From positions 124,001-188,000 of the forward strand of contig NZ_CP021083.1 in assembly GCF_003444775.1 (NCBI RefSeq): 64,000 nucleotides of DNA, written 5' to 3'. The translations under genes and the position numbers were made by a program. Source of the DNA: Deinococcus ficus. Lineage in GTDB: Bacteria > Deinococcota > Deinococci > Deinococcales > Deinococcaceae. Below, one piece after another: positions 13,185 through 27,809 of the stretch (within the stretch, counting starts at the first letter, position 1; each line of letters begins with the position of its first letter). The notes beneath the pieces are model-generated. The model worked only from the letters and a program-made list of their open reading frames with translations, was not told the DNA's origin and ran no database searches.

Positions 13185-13719
13185 GCGCCGTGCTGACGGA
13201 ACCGGCGCGGGCGGCGGGCCGGGTGGTGTGGTTCACCGGCCTGTCCGGCGCCGGCAAGAGCACCCTGGCGTCCGCGCTGCACGCCGAACTGCTCGCGCGC
13301 GGCGCGGCGGTGGAACTGCTGGACGGCGACGCCGTGCGCGAGAACCTCAGCAAGGGCCTGGGCTTCAGCCGCGAGGACCGCGACACGAACGTCCGCCGGA
13401 TCGCCTTCGTGGCGGGCCTGCTGGCCCGGCACGGGGTGACCGTGCTGGTCAGCGCGATCTCGCCGTACGCCGACACCCGCCGGGCCGTGCTGCGGGACCT
13501 GCCGGGCGCCCTGGAGGTGTTCGTGGACGCCCCGCTGGACGTGGTGGCCGGCCGGGACGTGAAGGGCCTGTACGCCCGCGCGCTGGCCGGCGAGATCCCG
13601 CACTTCACCGGCGTGAGCGACCCGTACGAGGCGCCCGGGCAGCCCGGCCTGCACCTGCGCACCGACCGGATCAGCGTACAGGAAGGCGTGCGGCAGCTGC
13701 TGACCGCCCTGGGAGAAGG

Positions 13720-13723
<4 letters not shown>
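13181..13723 (+). CDS. cysC: Adenylylsulfate (APS) kinase
   Basis: 180 residues, the usual size for CysC. The P-loop is GLSGAGKST near residue 25, followed by [18 protein letters not shown], the APS-kinase signature. The C-terminal part has [19 protein letters not shown], which contacts APS. The reaction is APS plus ATP to PAPS. Overlaps both neighbours by four bases. The next gene encodes a CysH with the cysteine pattern of APS-using reductases, so PAPS may serve sulfonation or detoxification rather than being the only route. Confidence 0.93.
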
Positions 13724-14400
<677 letters not shown>

Positions 14401-14478
14401 GGGGCCGGCGATGTCCGGCGCGCCCCTGACACCACCTGCCTATCCGCCGTTCTCACACCACCTGACCGGGGTACCCAC

Positions 14479-15654
14479 ATGCCGACCATGACCGACTTCA
14501 ACCCTTCCGTTTCCGTCCTGCCCGCCCCGCTGGGCGGCACCCTGGTCCGCCGCGTGTGGCAGCCGGGCCGCGACTTCGACCCGGCCGAACTGCTTGATCG
14601 GCCCACCCTGGCGCTGTCCGAGCGGGCCCTGGCCGACCTGGAGATGCTCGCCACCGGTGCGTACTCGCCGCTGGCCGGCTTCGTCGGCGAGGCCGATTAC
14701 CTGAGCATCATCGAGCGGCTGCGCCTCGCGGACGGCACGCCGTGGAGCCTGCCCATCACGCTGCCGGTGAGCGCGGAGGACGCCGCGCGCCTCTCCGGGC
14801 GGGTGGTGCTCACCCACGCCGGGTTGCCGGTGGGCACGCTGGACGTCACCGAGCGCTACCCCGCCCGCAAGGCCCTGGAGGCCCGGGAGGTGTACCGCAC
14901 CGAGGACGCCGCCCACCCGGGCGTGGCCGCCCTGTACGCGCAGGGGGACGTGAACCTGGCAGGCCCGGTAACGCTGTTCGAGGTGCCGCGCGGCGCCTTC
15001 CCGGCGCAGCACCGCACGCCCGCCGAGGTGCGTGAGGTGATCGAGGCCCGCGGGTGGCGCAGCACCGTGGCCTTCCAGACGCGCAACCCGATTCACCGGG
15101 CGCACGAGTACCTGCACAAGGTCGCGCTGGAACTCGTGGACGGCCTGCTGCTGCACCCGCTGGTCGGGCAGACCAAAGGCGACGACGTGCCCGCCGACGT
15201 GCGCATGGAAGCGTACGAGACGCTGCTCGGGCACTACTACCCGGCCGAGCGCACGCTGCTGAGCGTGTACCCGGCCGCCATGCGCTACGCCGGTCCACGC
15301 GAGGCGATCGTGCACGCCCTTTCCCGCCGGAACTACGGCGCCACGCACTTCATCGTGGGCCGCGACCACGCCGGGGTGGGCAGCTACTACGGCACGTACG
15401 ACGCGCAGGAGATCTTCAGCGCGTTCACGGCGGAGGAACTCGGCATCCGCATCCTGAAGTTCGAGCACACCTTCTACTGCCGCTCCTGCCACCAGATGGT
15501 CAGCCCGCGCACCTGCCCCCACGACAGCGGCCATCACCTCGTGCTGAGCGGCACGCGCGTGCGGGAGAAACTGCGCGCCGGGGAGGCCCTGCCGCCCGAG
15601 TTCACGCGTCCGCAGGTGGCTGAGGTGCTCCGCCGCGGATACCAGGGCGCCTGA
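14479..15654 (+). CDS. sat: Sulfate adenylyltransferase (ATP sulfurylase)
   Basis: 391 residues, the monofunctional Sat length. Active-site motifs are [12 protein letters not shown] and GRDHAGVG. Near the C-terminus CRSCHQM and RTCPHD look like a small zinc-binding ribbon often seen in prokaryotic Sat. It makes APS from sulfate and ATP, the first step of the pathway served by cysH and the sulfite reductase. It follows cysH by 78 bp. ATG 14479 is used; a second ATG three codons on is possible. Confidence 0.93.
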   Translation: MPTMTDFNPSVSVLPAPLGGTLVRRVWQPGRDFDPAELLDRPTLALSERALADLEMLATGAYSPLAGFVGEADYLSIIERLRLADGTPWSLPITLPVSAEDAARLSGRVVLTHAGLPVGTLDVTERYPARKALEAREVYRTEDAAHPGVAALYAQGDVNLAGPVTLFEVPRGAFPAQHRTPAEVREVIEARGWRSTVAFQTRNPIHRAHEYLHKVALELVDGLLLHPLVGQTKGDDVPADVRMEAYETLLGHYYPAERTLLSVYPAAMRYAGPREAIVHALSRRNYGATHFIVGRDHAGVGSYYGTYDAQEIFSAFTAEELGIRILKFEHTFYCRSCHQMVSPRTCPHDSGHHLVLSGTRVREKLRAGEALPPEFTRPQVAEVLRRGYQGA

Positions 15655-15664
15655 ACAGGGGATC

Positions 15665-15702
15665 AGCCGCGCGCCCCGCCTGGACGCGGGAGCTGCGCGG
15701 CT
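15665..15702. terminator. Hairpin between convergent sat and pullulanase genes
   Basis: AGCCGCGC (15665-15672) pairs with GCGCGGCT (15695-15702), with a nested CCCGC/GCGGG stem inside. There is no long T run. Its position between two convergent stops supports a bidirectional terminator. Confidence 0.6.
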
Positions 15703-15719
15703 AACCCTCGAGACCTGGC

Positions 15720-19055
<3,336 letters not shown>

Positions 19056-19385
19056 GGTGTGAGGAGTGTAGGCCGGGTGAACCGGAACGTGGAAGTGCTT
19101 CCAGTTCAGGGGTCTGACCCGAACCGCAGAGTTTCTCATGAAGGGCAGGCGCGTGTGAAATGGGCGAGTCAGTGATCCCCCGCACACCCGGAGATTTTGG
19201 GCGGGCCATACAGGCGGATTTCTTCTTCAGAACAGGGTTTTTCGTCATTTCCGACAGGTGGGGTGTAAGACTTTTGTCGGATGAGTTCTCTATGGTCATC
19301 TCATGAACACAGTGGATCGGGTCGGCTGCCCGCCGGACCCGGACCTGCGCCGTTGCCCGCCCCCGCCCCTGCACCGAGGTACCCC
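19056..19385. promoter_or_regulatory. Divergent regulatory region with an inverted repeat
   Basis: These 330 bp separate pullulanase (minus) from the chemosensory operon (plus); no gene is seen in them. TCCGACA (19250-19256) and TGTCGGA (19275-19281) are perfect inverted arms around 18 bp. TATGGT at 19291-19296 could be a -10 for the plus operon. Whether the repeat is an operator is inferred. Confidence 0.4.
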
Positions 19386-19745
19386 ATGGCCAAGATCCTG
19401 ATCGTTGACGACTCCCCCGCCGACCTGCGCTTCCTGGAAGACGCCATCCGCCAGACCGGGCACTCCGTGGTCAGCGTCTCGAACGCCCTGGATGTGGAAA
19501 GCGCCGTCGAGCGCGACCAGCCCGACCTGGCCCTGCTGGACATCGTGATGCCCGAACGCAACGGCTACGAGACGCTGCGCGCCCTCAAGAAACTCCCGGC
19601 CGCCAGCGCCCTGAAGGTCGTGTTCGTGTCCAGCAAGGGCAGCGACACCGACGTGAAATGGGGCCTGCGGCAGGGCGCCGTGGACTACCTGATCAAGCCC
19701 TATACCCCGGATCAGGTCGCCACCCTGCTCACCCGGCACCTGTAA
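19386..19745 (+). CDS. Single-domain response regulator (CheY/PilH-like)
   Basis: 119 residues, a complete receiver domain and nothing else. The acidic pair is in ILIVDDSPADL, the phosphoacceptor Asp in LALLDIVMPERNGY, the conserved Ser/Thr in VVFVSSKG, and the Lys in YLIKPYT. It heads a seven-gene chemosensory operon and would be phosphorylated by the hybrid CheA encoded downstream. With no output domain it probably acts by binding a motor or another receiver, as PilG/PilH do in twitching motility. ATG 19386 has GAGGT six bases upstream. Confidence 0.88.
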   Translation: MAKILIVDDSPADLRFLEDAIRQTGHSVVSVSNALDVESAVERDQPDLALLDIVMPERNGYETLRALKKLPAASALKVVFVSSKGSDTDVKWGLRQGAVDYLIKPYTPDQVATLLTRHL

Positions 19746-19753
19746 GGCCCGCC

Positions 19754-20170
19754 ATGGCCGAAACGCTGATGCTCCTGCGCGCCTGCCACCGCGTTCTCGC
19801 CGTGCCGTCCGGCGCGCTGCGGCGCGTGGTGCCCGCCGAGCGCCTCGCCCCCATGCCCGGCACGGCCGGCGCCCTGCTCGGCCTGATGCCCGCCTCGGGG
19901 CGGGCCGTGCCGGTCGTGGACCTCAGCCGCCTCACGGGCCTGCCCGAGGCGCCCGCCACGCTCGCCGTGATCTGCCAGGTCGGCCCGGAAACGCTGGCGC
20001 TGCCTGTGCAGGAGGTGCTGGGCTTCGTTCAGGAGGACGGCGCCGCCAGCGCCGAGCTGCTCGGCCCGGAAACGCTGCTGGGCGGCTACACCGGCGGCGG
20101 GCAGAAAGGCCAGCGCCTGAACCTGGGCGCCCTGCACGACCGGCTCGCCGCGCACCTCAGTCCGGTCTGA
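19754..20170 (+). CDS. CheW-like coupling protein (PilI-like)
   Basis: 138 residues starting eight bases after the response regulator. It resembles a CheW fold: an N-terminal strand pair, the GLMPASGRAVPVVDLSRLTG segment matching the G-x4-G-x-PVVDL core of CheW, and a second half with LALPVQEVLGFV. CheW proteins dock chemoreceptors to CheA. Sequence conservation is modest, so the call rests partly on position between a receiver and two receptors. Confidence 0.75.
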   Translation: MAETLMLLRACHRVLAVPSGALRRVVPAERLAPMPGTAGALLGLMPASGRAVPVVDLSRLTGLPEAPATLAVICQVGPETLALPVQEVLGFVQEDGAASAELLGPETLLGGYTGGGQKGQRLNLGALHDRLAAHLSPV

Positions 20171-20221
20171 TTCTCGCCTCCCGCTCCCGGCCTCCCCGGA
20201 ATCCAGCTTTCAGGAGATCCC

Positions 20222-22555
20222 ATGCTGCCAAGTTCCCCCACCCAAGTCGACCCGGCCCCGGCGCGGCGCAAGGTCCGCTCCGCGCGTCCTGCGCGGGGTG
20301 AACGGCCCGCGCCGGCCCCGGATTCCGCCGGGCGGCGCCTGCCGCGCTGGATGGACCGGCTCAGCGTCGCCCAGAAGCTGGGCCTCGCGGGCGTGCTGTT
20401 CGCCCTGCCGACCCTGCTGATCGTGCGTGAAAGCGCCCTGAACCAGAACGCCCTGGTGCGCCCGGTGACGCGCTCGCTGCAGATCATGCCGGTGGTACGC
20501 GCCACCAGCGACATGCAGGAGAAGCTGGACACCTTCACCATGCAGGCCACCCGGCACGCCCGCGGGGAAGTCCCGGCCGAGGCGGTCAAGCGGGCGCAGC
20601 AGGCGGTGGACGCCAGCCTCAAGGCCCTGACCGACGAGCTGAACTCCAGGGCGCAGCCCAACCTGCTGGCCGACACGAACGAGATGCGGCAGGCGATCCT
20701 GACCGAGGCGCCGCTGGACGAGTTGCAGAACGTGTGGACGTACTACCGCGACTCGGCGCTGGAGATGAACCCGTCGGCGATCGCCAGCGCGTACTTCGAC
20801 GCGGCCGCGCCGCTCAAGACGCTGGTCGGGCAGGCCGAGCGGGTCAGCAGCCTCTCGGTGGGCGGCGGGCAGAACAGCCTGTACTACATGAAAGAAAGCA
20901 GCCTGGGCAGCGGCCTGACCGAGCTGCGGTACGCCGTGGTGCGCGCCGACGCACTGGCCAGCAGCGCGTACGGCAAGACGCCCGAGGCGCTCGCGGACCG
21001 CGAGGCGCTCGCTCAGCTGATTCCGCTCGCGCAGGTGCTGCTCGACAGCACGAAACGGAACCTCGAGCAGGCGGTCCTGACCGGGCAGAGCATCCCGCAG
21101 GAACTCAGCGCGAACGCAGCCGCCCTGGACGACAAACTCCAGAGCCTGCAGATCGAGTGGCGCGCCGCCACGCAGGGCGTGCAGCCCACCGGCCTGGGCA
21201 CGTTGACCGCCGACGCCGTGCGCACCACCGGCGCGCTCACCCGCGACGGCCTGGACGCCCTGGAGAAGGAAGCGGCGCTGTTCCAGAACCAGCAGCTGAC
21301 CCGCGGCGCCACCGGTCTGGCCGTGGTGGTCGTGCTGGGGGGCCTGGCGGCCGTGCTGCTCGCCGGGCTGCTGCGCTACATCGTGCAGCAGATCCAGCAG
21401 CTCACCCGCGGCGCGCGCCGCCTGACCGAAGGGGACTTCGGCGTGCAGATTCCCGTGACCAGCCGCGACGAGCTGGGCCTGCTGGGCTCGGCCTTCAACG
21501 ACGCCGCCGCGCAGCTGAGGCGCAACGCCGAACGCGTGGAGTACGAGCGAGTGGAAGCGCAGGAACTGCAGAACAACATCGCCGAGTACCTCGACGTGAC
21601 CATGGACATCGCCGACGGTGACCTCACCAAGCGCGGCAAGGTCACCGAGGACGTGCTGGGCAACGTGGTGGACTCCATCAACGTGATGGTGGACGAGCTC
21701 TCCGACCTGCTGCGCAACGTGCAGGACGCCTCGCAGTCCGTGACGGGCGGGTCGCGCGCCATGCTGCTGTCCACCGCCCAGATCGAGCAGGGCACCCTGA
21801 CCACCGCCGAGCAGGCCGCCCGCGTGTCCCGGCAGGCGCAGGACGTGAACGCCCGCATTCAGAGCATGGCGCAGACCGCGCAGGAAAGCGCGGCCATGGC
21901 CCGCCAGACGCTGCTCGCCTCGCAGCAGGGCCAGCAGGCCGTGACCGGCACGCTGGAGGGCATGGACCAGATCCGCGGCTCCTCGCAGAGCGTGACCGAA
22001 GCCATTCAGGCGCTGTCGGAGCGCTCCGGGCAGATTCAGGAGATCGTGGATTCCATCAGTCACATCGCCAGCCAGACGAACCTGCTTTCCCTGCACGCCA
22101 GCATCGAGGCGGCCGGCGCCGGGGAGGCCGGCAGCCGCTTCGCGGTGGTGGCCGAGGAAGTGCGCGCCCTGGCCGACGAGTCGAGCGCGGCCGCCGGGCG
22201 CATTCAGGACCTGATCGCCGGCGTGCAGCGCGAGATCGCCGCGGCGTCCGCCACCATGGCCACCGGCGCACAGACCGTGGAACGCGGGTACGAGGTCGCC
22301 CGGCAGGCCGGGGAGCAGCTGCGCCAGATCGGGCAGCTCTCCGCGCAGTCCGCGCAGCTCGCCGAGGCGATCTCCCAGGCCGCCGCGCAGCAGGCCCAGC
22401 AGATGCAGCAGATGGGACACGGCGTCACGCAGATCGCCGAGATCGCCACCGACTCCCAGGCGTCCGTGGCCGAAGGCCGCAGCGCCGCCGAGCAGCTTCA
22501 GGCGCTGGCGCAGCAGCTCGCCGCGCAGCTCGGGCGCTTCAAACTGCCCGCCTGA
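20222..22555 (+). CDS. Methyl-accepting chemotaxis protein (PilJ-like), copy 1
   Basis: 777 residues. There is a long Pro/Arg-rich cytoplasmic start, a membrane helix at ~53-69, a ~290-residue periplasmic sensor, a second helix at ~360-385, a HAMP domain, and a second HAMP-like unit ([17 protein letters not shown]). The signalling tip near residue 618 reads [20 protein letters not shown], so it is a genuine chemoreceptor tip. No CheR or CheB lies nearby. A 68-bp segment is identical to the next receptor gene. The start has CAGGAG upstream. The ligand is unknown; PilJ-type receptors sense surface or pilus signals. Confidence 0.9.
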   Translation: MLPSSPTQVDPAPARRKVRSARPARGERPAPAPDSAGRRLPRWMDRLSVAQKLGLAGVLFALPTLLIVRESALNQNALVRPVTRSLQIMPVVRATSDMQEKLDTFTMQATRHARGEVPAEAVKRAQQAVDASLKALTDELNSRAQPNLLADTNEMRQAILTEAPLDELQNVWTYYRDSALEMNPSAIASAYFDAAAPLKTLVGQAERVSSLSVGGGQNSLYYMKESSLGSGLTELRYAVVRADALASSAYGKTPEALADREALAQLIPLAQVLLDSTKRNLEQAVLTGQSIPQELSANAAALDDKLQSLQIEWRAATQGVQPTGLGTLTADAVRTTGALTRDGLDALEKEAALFQNQQLTRGATGLAVVVVLGGLAAVLLAGLLRYIVQQIQQLTRGARRLTEGDFGVQIPVTSRDELGLLGSAFNDAAAQLRRNAERVEYERVEAQELQNNIAEYLDVTMDIADGDLTKRGKVTEDVLGNVVDSINVMVDELSDLLRNVQDASQSVTGGSRAMLLSTAQIEQGTLTTAEQAARVSRQAQDVNARIQSMAQTAQESAAMARQTLLASQQGQQAVTGTLEGMDQIRGSSQSVTEAIQALSERSGQIQEIVDSISHIASQTNLLSLHASIEAAGAGEAGSRFAVVAEEVRALADESSAAAGRIQDLIAGVQREIAAASATMATGAQTVERGYEVARQAGEQLRQIGQLSAQSAQLAEAISQAAAQQAQQMQQMGHGVTQIAEIATDSQASVAEGRSAAEQLQALAQQLAAQLGRFKLPA
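21593..21660 (+). repeat. 68-bp segment identical to 23943-24010
   Basis: This stretch inside the first receptor's second HAMP-like unit matches the second receptor base for base over 68 bp, and continues with single mismatches. It indicates recent duplication or gene conversion between the tandem receptors. Confidence 0.85.
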
Positions 22556-22610
22556 GCCCCCCGCCCCACGCCCCACCTGACCCGATCCGCGCCTGCACAG
22601 GAGCCCTGAG

Positions 22611-24905
22611 ATGACCGTAACCAACCCCGAGTTTTCACCCGCCGTCGCCCCGGCCCGTCCCGCCGCCCGCCCGGACCGCGTGGGCCTGTTCGCCCGCCTG
22701 CCGGTCAGCCGCAAGCTGCTGCTCGCCAGTCTGGGCCTGGGCGTGCCGTACCTGGCCGCCATGGGCGGGCTGATGTACATCACGAATGTGAACCTGCAGG
22801 CCAACCGGGTGCAGCGCACCGGGCAGGCCATGCTGGTGCCCGCCTCGCCGCTGCTGCAGAACGTGCAGTTGCTGCGCCTGTCGGCCACGAACGTGCTGTC
22901 CGGCAAGGCCGAGTTCCGTGAGCCGAACATCCAGCAGCGTCAGGTGGTGGACGCCCGCCTGGCTGAGATCGCCGCGGTCGCGCAGACGCACGGGTACGCG
23001 ACGATCACCGCCCAGGTCACGCGCCTGCAGCAGGGCCTGGACGCCCTGGACGCGGACGTGGACGCCGGCGGCGTGACCCCGCAGCAGATTCAGACGAAGT
23101 ACACGGCACTGCTGCGCGAGCAGGTGATTCCGCTGTTCCAGACGATCTCCGACGAGACGAAGCTGGCGCTGCAGAACCCGGCGAGCGTGCAGGCGGCCGC
23201 GGCCGCGCAGGTGGCGAACCTGGCTGCCCTGACCGTGCCGGCGAACATGCCGGCGGCCGGCGCGATCGCGTCCGGGAGCATTCAGGTGATCACCCGCGCC
23301 GGCGGGCCCGGCAAGCCCCTGTCCGAGGCGCTGCAGTTCGAGGCCCGCACGAACTACACCACCGCCAACCAGGCCATGCTGAGCGTCCTGAACGGCCTGA
23401 AGGGCACGTACAAGAAGTTCCCGGAACTGGAAGGCACCCTGAAGCCCGCCGCGGACCGCCTGGAAGCGGTGGCCGTGCCGCTGTTCAACTCGGTGGAGTC
23501 GGGCCTGGTGAACTCGAAGACGGTGCGGGTGACCCCGGCGCAGATCAACGAGGCCATTCCCAACTACGCCGCCGCACTCTTCGCCAGCCTGGACGCCTCG
23601 ATCAACGCGCTGGGCAGCGTGCTGGTGACGCAGGAGCGTGCCAGCCGCACGCAGCTGATGGCGGCCGTGATCGTGCCGCTGCTGACGCTGCTGGCCGTGG
23701 CGCTGCTGTTCCGGGCGGTGGCAGGCTCCATCCTGGTGCCGCTGCGCCGCCTGACCGGCGCGGCCCGGCAGCTGGAGCAGGGCGAGGTGGGCGCGCAGGT
23801 GCCCGTGACCTCCACCGACGAGCTGGGACAGCTGGCCGTGGCCTTCAACAGCGCGTCCGCGCAGCTGAAACTCAACGCCGACCGCGCCGAGCAGGAGCGC
23901 GTGGAAGCGCAGCGCCTGCAGAGCAACATCGGGGAGTTCCTGGACGTGACCATGGACATCGCCGACGGTGACCTCACCAAGCGCGGCAAGGTCACCGAGG
24001 ACGTGCTGGGGAACGTGGTGGACTCCATCAACCTGATGACCGACGAGCTGGCCAGCGTGCTGCGGCGCGTGCAGGACACCGCCGCGTCCGTGACCGGCGG
24101 CTCGCGCGCCATGCTGGGCACCACGCAGGTCATCGAGGAAGGCGCGCAGCTCACTGTGGCCGAGACGCAGCGCGTGGCCGAGCAGGTCGCGCAGATCACC
24201 GAGTCCATCCGCGTGATGGCCGTGAACGCCCAGCGCAGCGCCGAGACGGCCCGCCAGGCGCTCAGCGCCTCGCAGCAGGGCCAGGAGGCCGTGACCGGCA
24301 CGCTGGAAGGCATGCAGAACATCCGCCGTGAGGTGCAGGGCGTCGCCAAGCGCATCAAGAACCTCGGGGACCGCTCGCTGGAAATTCAGGAGATCGTGGA
24401 CACCATCTCCCAGATCGCCCGGCAGACGAACCTGCTGGCGCTGAACGCCAGCATCGAGGCGGCCGGCGCCGGGGAGGCCGGCGGCCGCTTCAGCATCGTC
24501 GCGGACGAAGTGCGCAAGCTGGCCGACACGTCCTCGCAGGCCACGGGCCGCATCGCGGGCCTGATCAAGAACGTCCAGGCCGAGATTCAGGACGTGATCG
24601 CCAGCGTGGAGGACGGCACCCGCGAGGTGGAGCAGGGCTACCGGGTCGCCGGGACCGCCGGGGAGCGCCTGCGCGAGATCGGGACGCTCACGCAGACGTC
24701 CGCGCAGCTGGCCGAAACGATCGCCAGCAGCAGCCAGGCGCAGGTGAGCGGCATCGAGCAGGTCGGCGGGGCCGTGCAGCAGATCGCGCAGATCGCCGAA
24801 GGGTCGGCCGAGCAGGTCACGCAGGGCCGCGAGACCGCCACGCAGCTGCAGAGCCTGGCGCAGCAGCTCGACGGCAGCCTCGCGCGCTTCCGCCTGCCGT
24901 CCTGA
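22611..24905 (+). CDS. Methyl-accepting chemotaxis protein (PilJ-like), copy 2
   Basis: 764 residues. Membrane helices lie at ~36-58 and ~343-370 around a sensor domain that differs from copy 1. HAMP, a second HAMP-like unit and the signalling domain are very close to copy 1. The tip near residue 601 reads [20 protein letters not shown], the more canonical form. AGGAG lies upstream of ATG 22611. The different sensors on near-identical signalling domains suggest the two receptors feed different stimuli into one CheA. Confidence 0.9.
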   Translation: MTVTNPEFSPAVAPARPAARPDRVGLFARLPVSRKLLLASLGLGVPYLAAMGGLMYITNVNLQANRVQRTGQAMLVPASPLLQNVQLLRLSATNVLSGKAEFREPNIQQRQVVDARLAEIAAVAQTHGYATITAQVTRLQQGLDALDADVDAGGVTPQQIQTKYTALLREQVIPLFQTISDETKLALQNPASVQAAAAAQVANLAALTVPANMPAAGAIASGSIQVITRAGGPGKPLSEALQFEARTNYTTANQAMLSVLNGLKGTYKKFPELEGTLKPAADRLEAVAVPLFNSVESGLVNSKTVRVTPAQINEAIPNYAAALFASLDASINALGSVLVTQERASRTQLMAAVIVPLLTLLAVALLFRAVAGSILVPLRRLTGAARQLEQGEVGAQVPVTSTDELGQLAVAFNSASAQLKLNADRAEQERVEAQRLQSNIGEFLDVTMDIADGDLTKRGKVTEDVLGNVVDSINLMTDELASVLRRVQDTAASVTGGSRAMLGTTQVIEEGAQLTVAETQRVAEQVAQITESIRVMAVNAQRSAETARQALSASQQGQEAVTGTLEGMQNIRREVQGVAKRIKNLGDRSLEIQEIVDTISQIARQTNLLALNASIEAAGAGEAGGRFSIVADEVRKLADTSSQATGRIAGLIKNVQAEIQDVIASVEDGTREVEQGYRVAGTAGERLREIGTLTQTSAQLAETIASSSQAQVSGIEQVGGAVQQIAQIAEGSAEQVTQGRETATQLQSLAQQLDGSLARFRLPS
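23943..24010 (+). repeat. 68-bp segment identical to 21593-21660
   Basis: Second copy of the identical stretch shared by the tandem chemoreceptor genes. Further near-identical blocks follow, for example around 24265-24310 and 24450-24490, against 21915-21960 and 22100-22140. Confidence 0.85.
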
Positions 24906-24925
24906 ACCGGGGAGGATTACGAGCC

Positions 24926-27769
24926 ATGGCACACCCAGAACTGCTTCAGAGTTTCCTGCAGGAGGCCGAGGAGGTCATGCTGCAGCTGGAGAGCGGCGTC
25001 CAGGCCCTGTGCGCGGACGGGCGCACCGGCACCGAGCCGGCCACCGCGCCCGCCCTGGGCGGCATGGCCCAGGTGAGCCTGCTGGCGCACCGCATGCGCG
25101 GCAGCGCCGGCCTGTACGGCTTCCAGCAGCTGTCCACCCTGGCGGGCCTGCTCGAGCGCCTCCTGGACGCCCGCCCGGAGCTGCGCGGCGAGCACGCCGG
25201 GGCGTACCTGGCGCTGCTGGAGGAGATCAGCGGCGCGCTGCGCGGCGGCCTGCGGACCCTGCAGGCGGGCGGCACCGACCGCGACCTGGGCCTGACCTTC
25301 GCGCGTTCGGCCGCGCCGGCCCGGCTGCAGGCACTGGTCACGGCCGTGCCGGACGCCTTCCGGATGCGGGCCGCGCTGCACCGCGCCCCCGACCCCGAGG
25401 ACGCGGCCGAACCCGGCGCGGAGGGTCTGGAGGCGCGGCTGCGGGCCTTCGTGACGCAGAACGAGGAGGTCTGGGAGTACTTCGCGCCGGAAGTGCACGA
25501 GCACGTCGCGGCGCTGCGCCACGAACTCGACCACCCGGACGCCGCCGACGCGAACGTCATGTTCCGATCGGCGCACACCATCAAGGGCAGTTCCTACATG
25601 GTGGGCCTCACCGAAGTCGGCGATTTCGCGCACGGCCTGGAGGACCTGCTGGGCGCGGTGCGCAGTGACACCGTCGCCCTGAACGCGCCGGCGCTCTCCG
25701 CGCTGGCCGGCGCGGTGGACCTGCTCGACGACATGATGCTCGTCGCGGGCGGCGGGCACGTCCTGCAGGACGGCGCGGTGACGCTCCAGGGCCGCCTGGA
25801 GAGCCTGAGCGCCCAGCTGCAGCGCCTCGCGGCCGGGGAGGCGCCGGCCCCCGCGGCGGTCCCCACGGCCGCCCCGCAGGCCCGGGCGGCGGCGAACGCG
25901 ACCATCCGCGTGCCGGCCCAGCGCCTGGAAGGGCTGATGGACCAGCTCGGCGAGGTCGTCGGCAGCCGCGCGCGCCTGAGCGCCCTGCTGGCCCGCCTGG
26001 ACGAGATGCAGGGCCTGATGCAGGACAGCCAGGCGAGATTCCAGCGGACCGTGCGGGACTTCGAGGAACGTTACCTGAACCCGGACATGGTCCGCACGCT
26101 CGACGCCGGGCGCGGCGCGGCCACGCCGGACGGCGCGGGCCAGGGCCTGACGGCCGCCTTCGCGGACCTGGAATTCGACACGTACGACGACCTGAACATC
26201 CTCTCGCGCAGCATCACCGAGCTCAGCGTGGACTTCGGTGAGGTCCGCAAGCGCCTGACCGACACCGTGAGCGGCCTGCAGGAGGAGAACGAGGCGCTCG
26301 GCAAGCTGATCCGGCAGCTGCGCACCGACCTGAACGCCACCAGCCGCGTGCCGTTCTCGCAGGCCACCGCCCGCCTGCGCCGCTGGGCGCGGGAGCAGCC
26401 GCACCTCACCCTGGCCGTGGAGGGCGACGACGTGCTGGTGGAAAGCGGCATCCTGCAGCGCCTCACCGAGCCGATGCTGCACCTGCTGACCAACGCCGCG
26501 CACCACGGCCTGCGCCGCGCCGCCGAGGACCCGCAGGGCCGCGTGGCGCAGGGCAAACCGGCCACCGGGCAGGTGTTCATCCGCGCCTCGGAAAGTGCGA
26601 ACTTCCTGGAAGTCACGGTCGCCGACGACGGGGACGGCCTGGACCTGGACCGCATCCGCGAGCGGGCCCTGGGCGCCGGGGTGGGCTCCGCGCAGGAACT
26701 CGCCGCCATGGGCGACGCCGAGGCTGCCCGCCTGATCCTGCTGCCGGGCCTGAGCACCGCCGAGACGGTCGGTCAGACGGCCGGGCGCGGGGTGGGCATG
26801 GACGTCGTGGCGAACAGCGTGCGCGCGCTGGGCGGGGAACTGCTGATCCAGTCGGAGCCGGGTGTGGGCACCGCGTTCGTGCTGCGCCTGCCGACCACGC
26901 AGCGCATCATGGACGTGCTGGACGTGCAGCTCGGCGCGCAGGACGCCGGGGCGTTCGCGGTGAACACCGTGCAGGCGCTGCGTGACGTGCCCGAAGCGGA
27001 CATCACCCTGATCGAGGGCGCCCCCCACGTGCGCTTCGAGGGCCAGCTCGTGCCCGTGGTGGACGCGCGGCCCTTCTGGGGTCCGGTCGCGGGCGACGAA
27101 GTGGGCGCCGCGGCGCACCTGGTGTTCGCGTCCTCGATTTCCGGGACAATCGCGGTGCGCGTGCGGGCGTTCGGGCGCATCGAGGAAGTCAGCGTGACGC
27201 CGCCCAGCCCGCTGCTTGGCCGCCTGGAGTACCTCGCGGGCCTCACGGTCGGCGCGACCGGCGCGGTGTTGCCGCTGCTGGACCCGGCCGGGCTGCTGCG
27301 CCTCGCCCGGCGCCCGGACGCCTGGCTGAGCGGCGCGGCCGCACAGGCCGGCGGGACGGGCCGGACCCTGCTGCTCGTGGACGATTCGGTCAGCGTGCGC
27401 CGCCTGGTGAGCCGGATGCTGGAACGCGCGGGCTTCACGGTCCTGACCGCCAACGACGGCCAGGAAGGCCTGGACCTCATTCACAGCGGCGAGCATCTGG
27501 ACGCCGTGATCACCGATCTGGAAATGCCCCGCATGAACGGCTACGAGCTGCTCGGCGCGGTGCGCGCCCGACCGGACAGCGCCGAGCTGCCGGTGCTGGT
27601 GATGACCACCCGCGCCGGGGAGAAACACCAGCAGCTGGCCTTCAGTCTGGGCGCCACGGACTACTTCACGAAACCCGTGAACGAGACGCTGTTGCTGCGC
27701 CGCCTGCAGGCCCTGCTGGGCCAGGCCGGGGTGGACGCCGCGCCCGGGCCCGGGGCCGTGCCGGCGTGA
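24926..27769 (+). CDS. cheA: Hybrid CheA histidine kinase with two Hpt domains and a receiver
   Basis: 947 residues. An N-terminal Hpt-like domain has HRMRGSAGLYG (His near 54, with Arg replacing the usual Lys). A canonical Hpt domain has AHTIKGSSYM near 216. Then come the dimerisation helices, the HATPase domain with N-box MLHLLTNAAHHGL, G1 VADDGDGLD and G2 GRGVGMDVV, a CheW-like domain, and a C-terminal receiver with LLLVDDSVSVRR, Asp in VITDLEMPRMNGY and Lys in YFTKPVN. This is the ChpA-like layout of twitching-motility systems, with fewer Hpt domains. GGAGG precedes the start by a few bases. Confidence 0.92.
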   Translation: MAHPELLQSFLQEAEEVMLQLESGVQALCADGRTGTEPATAPALGGMAQVSLLAHRMRGSAGLYGFQQLSTLAGLLERLLDARPELRGEHAGAYLALLEEISGALRGGLRTLQAGGTDRDLGLTFARSAAPARLQALVTAVPDAFRMRAALHRAPDPEDAAEPGAEGLEARLRAFVTQNEEVWEYFAPEVHEHVAALRHELDHPDAADANVMFRSAHTIKGSSYMVGLTEVGDFAHGLEDLLGAVRSDTVALNAPALSALAGAVDLLDDMMLVAGGGHVLQDGAVTLQGRLESLSAQLQRLAAGEAPAPAAVPTAAPQARAAANATIRVPAQRLEGLMDQLGEVVGSRARLSALLARLDEMQGLMQDSQARFQRTVRDFEERYLNPDMVRTLDAGRGAATPDGAGQGLTAAFADLEFDTYDDLNILSRSITELSVDFGEVRKRLTDTVSGLQEENEALGKLIRQLRTDLNATSRVPFSQATARLRRWAREQPHLTLAVEGDDVLVESGILQRLTEPMLHLLTNAAHHGLRRAAEDPQGRVAQGKPATGQVFIRASESANFLEVTVADDGDGLDLDRIRERALGAGVGSAQELAAMGDAEAARLILLPGLSTAETVGQTAGRGVGMDVVANSVRALGGELLIQSEPGVGTAFVLRLPTTQRIMDVLDVQLGAQDAGAFAVNTVQALRDVPEADITLIEGAPHVRFEGQLVPVVDARPFWGPVAGDEVGAAAHLVFASSISGTIAVRVRAFGRIEEVSVTPPSPLLGRLEYLAGLTVGATGAVLPLLDPAGLLRLARRPDAWLSGAAAQAGGTGRTLLLVDDSVSVRRLVSRMLERAGFTVLTANDGQEGLDLIHSGEHLDAVITDLEMPRMNGYELLGAVRARPDSAELPVLVMTTRAGEKHQQLAFSLGATDYFTKPVNETLLLRRLQALLGQAGVDAAPGPGAVPA

Positions 27770-27809
27770 CCGGCACGGCTCCGGCTGGCCGGGAAGGGAG
27801 GGACGCCAC

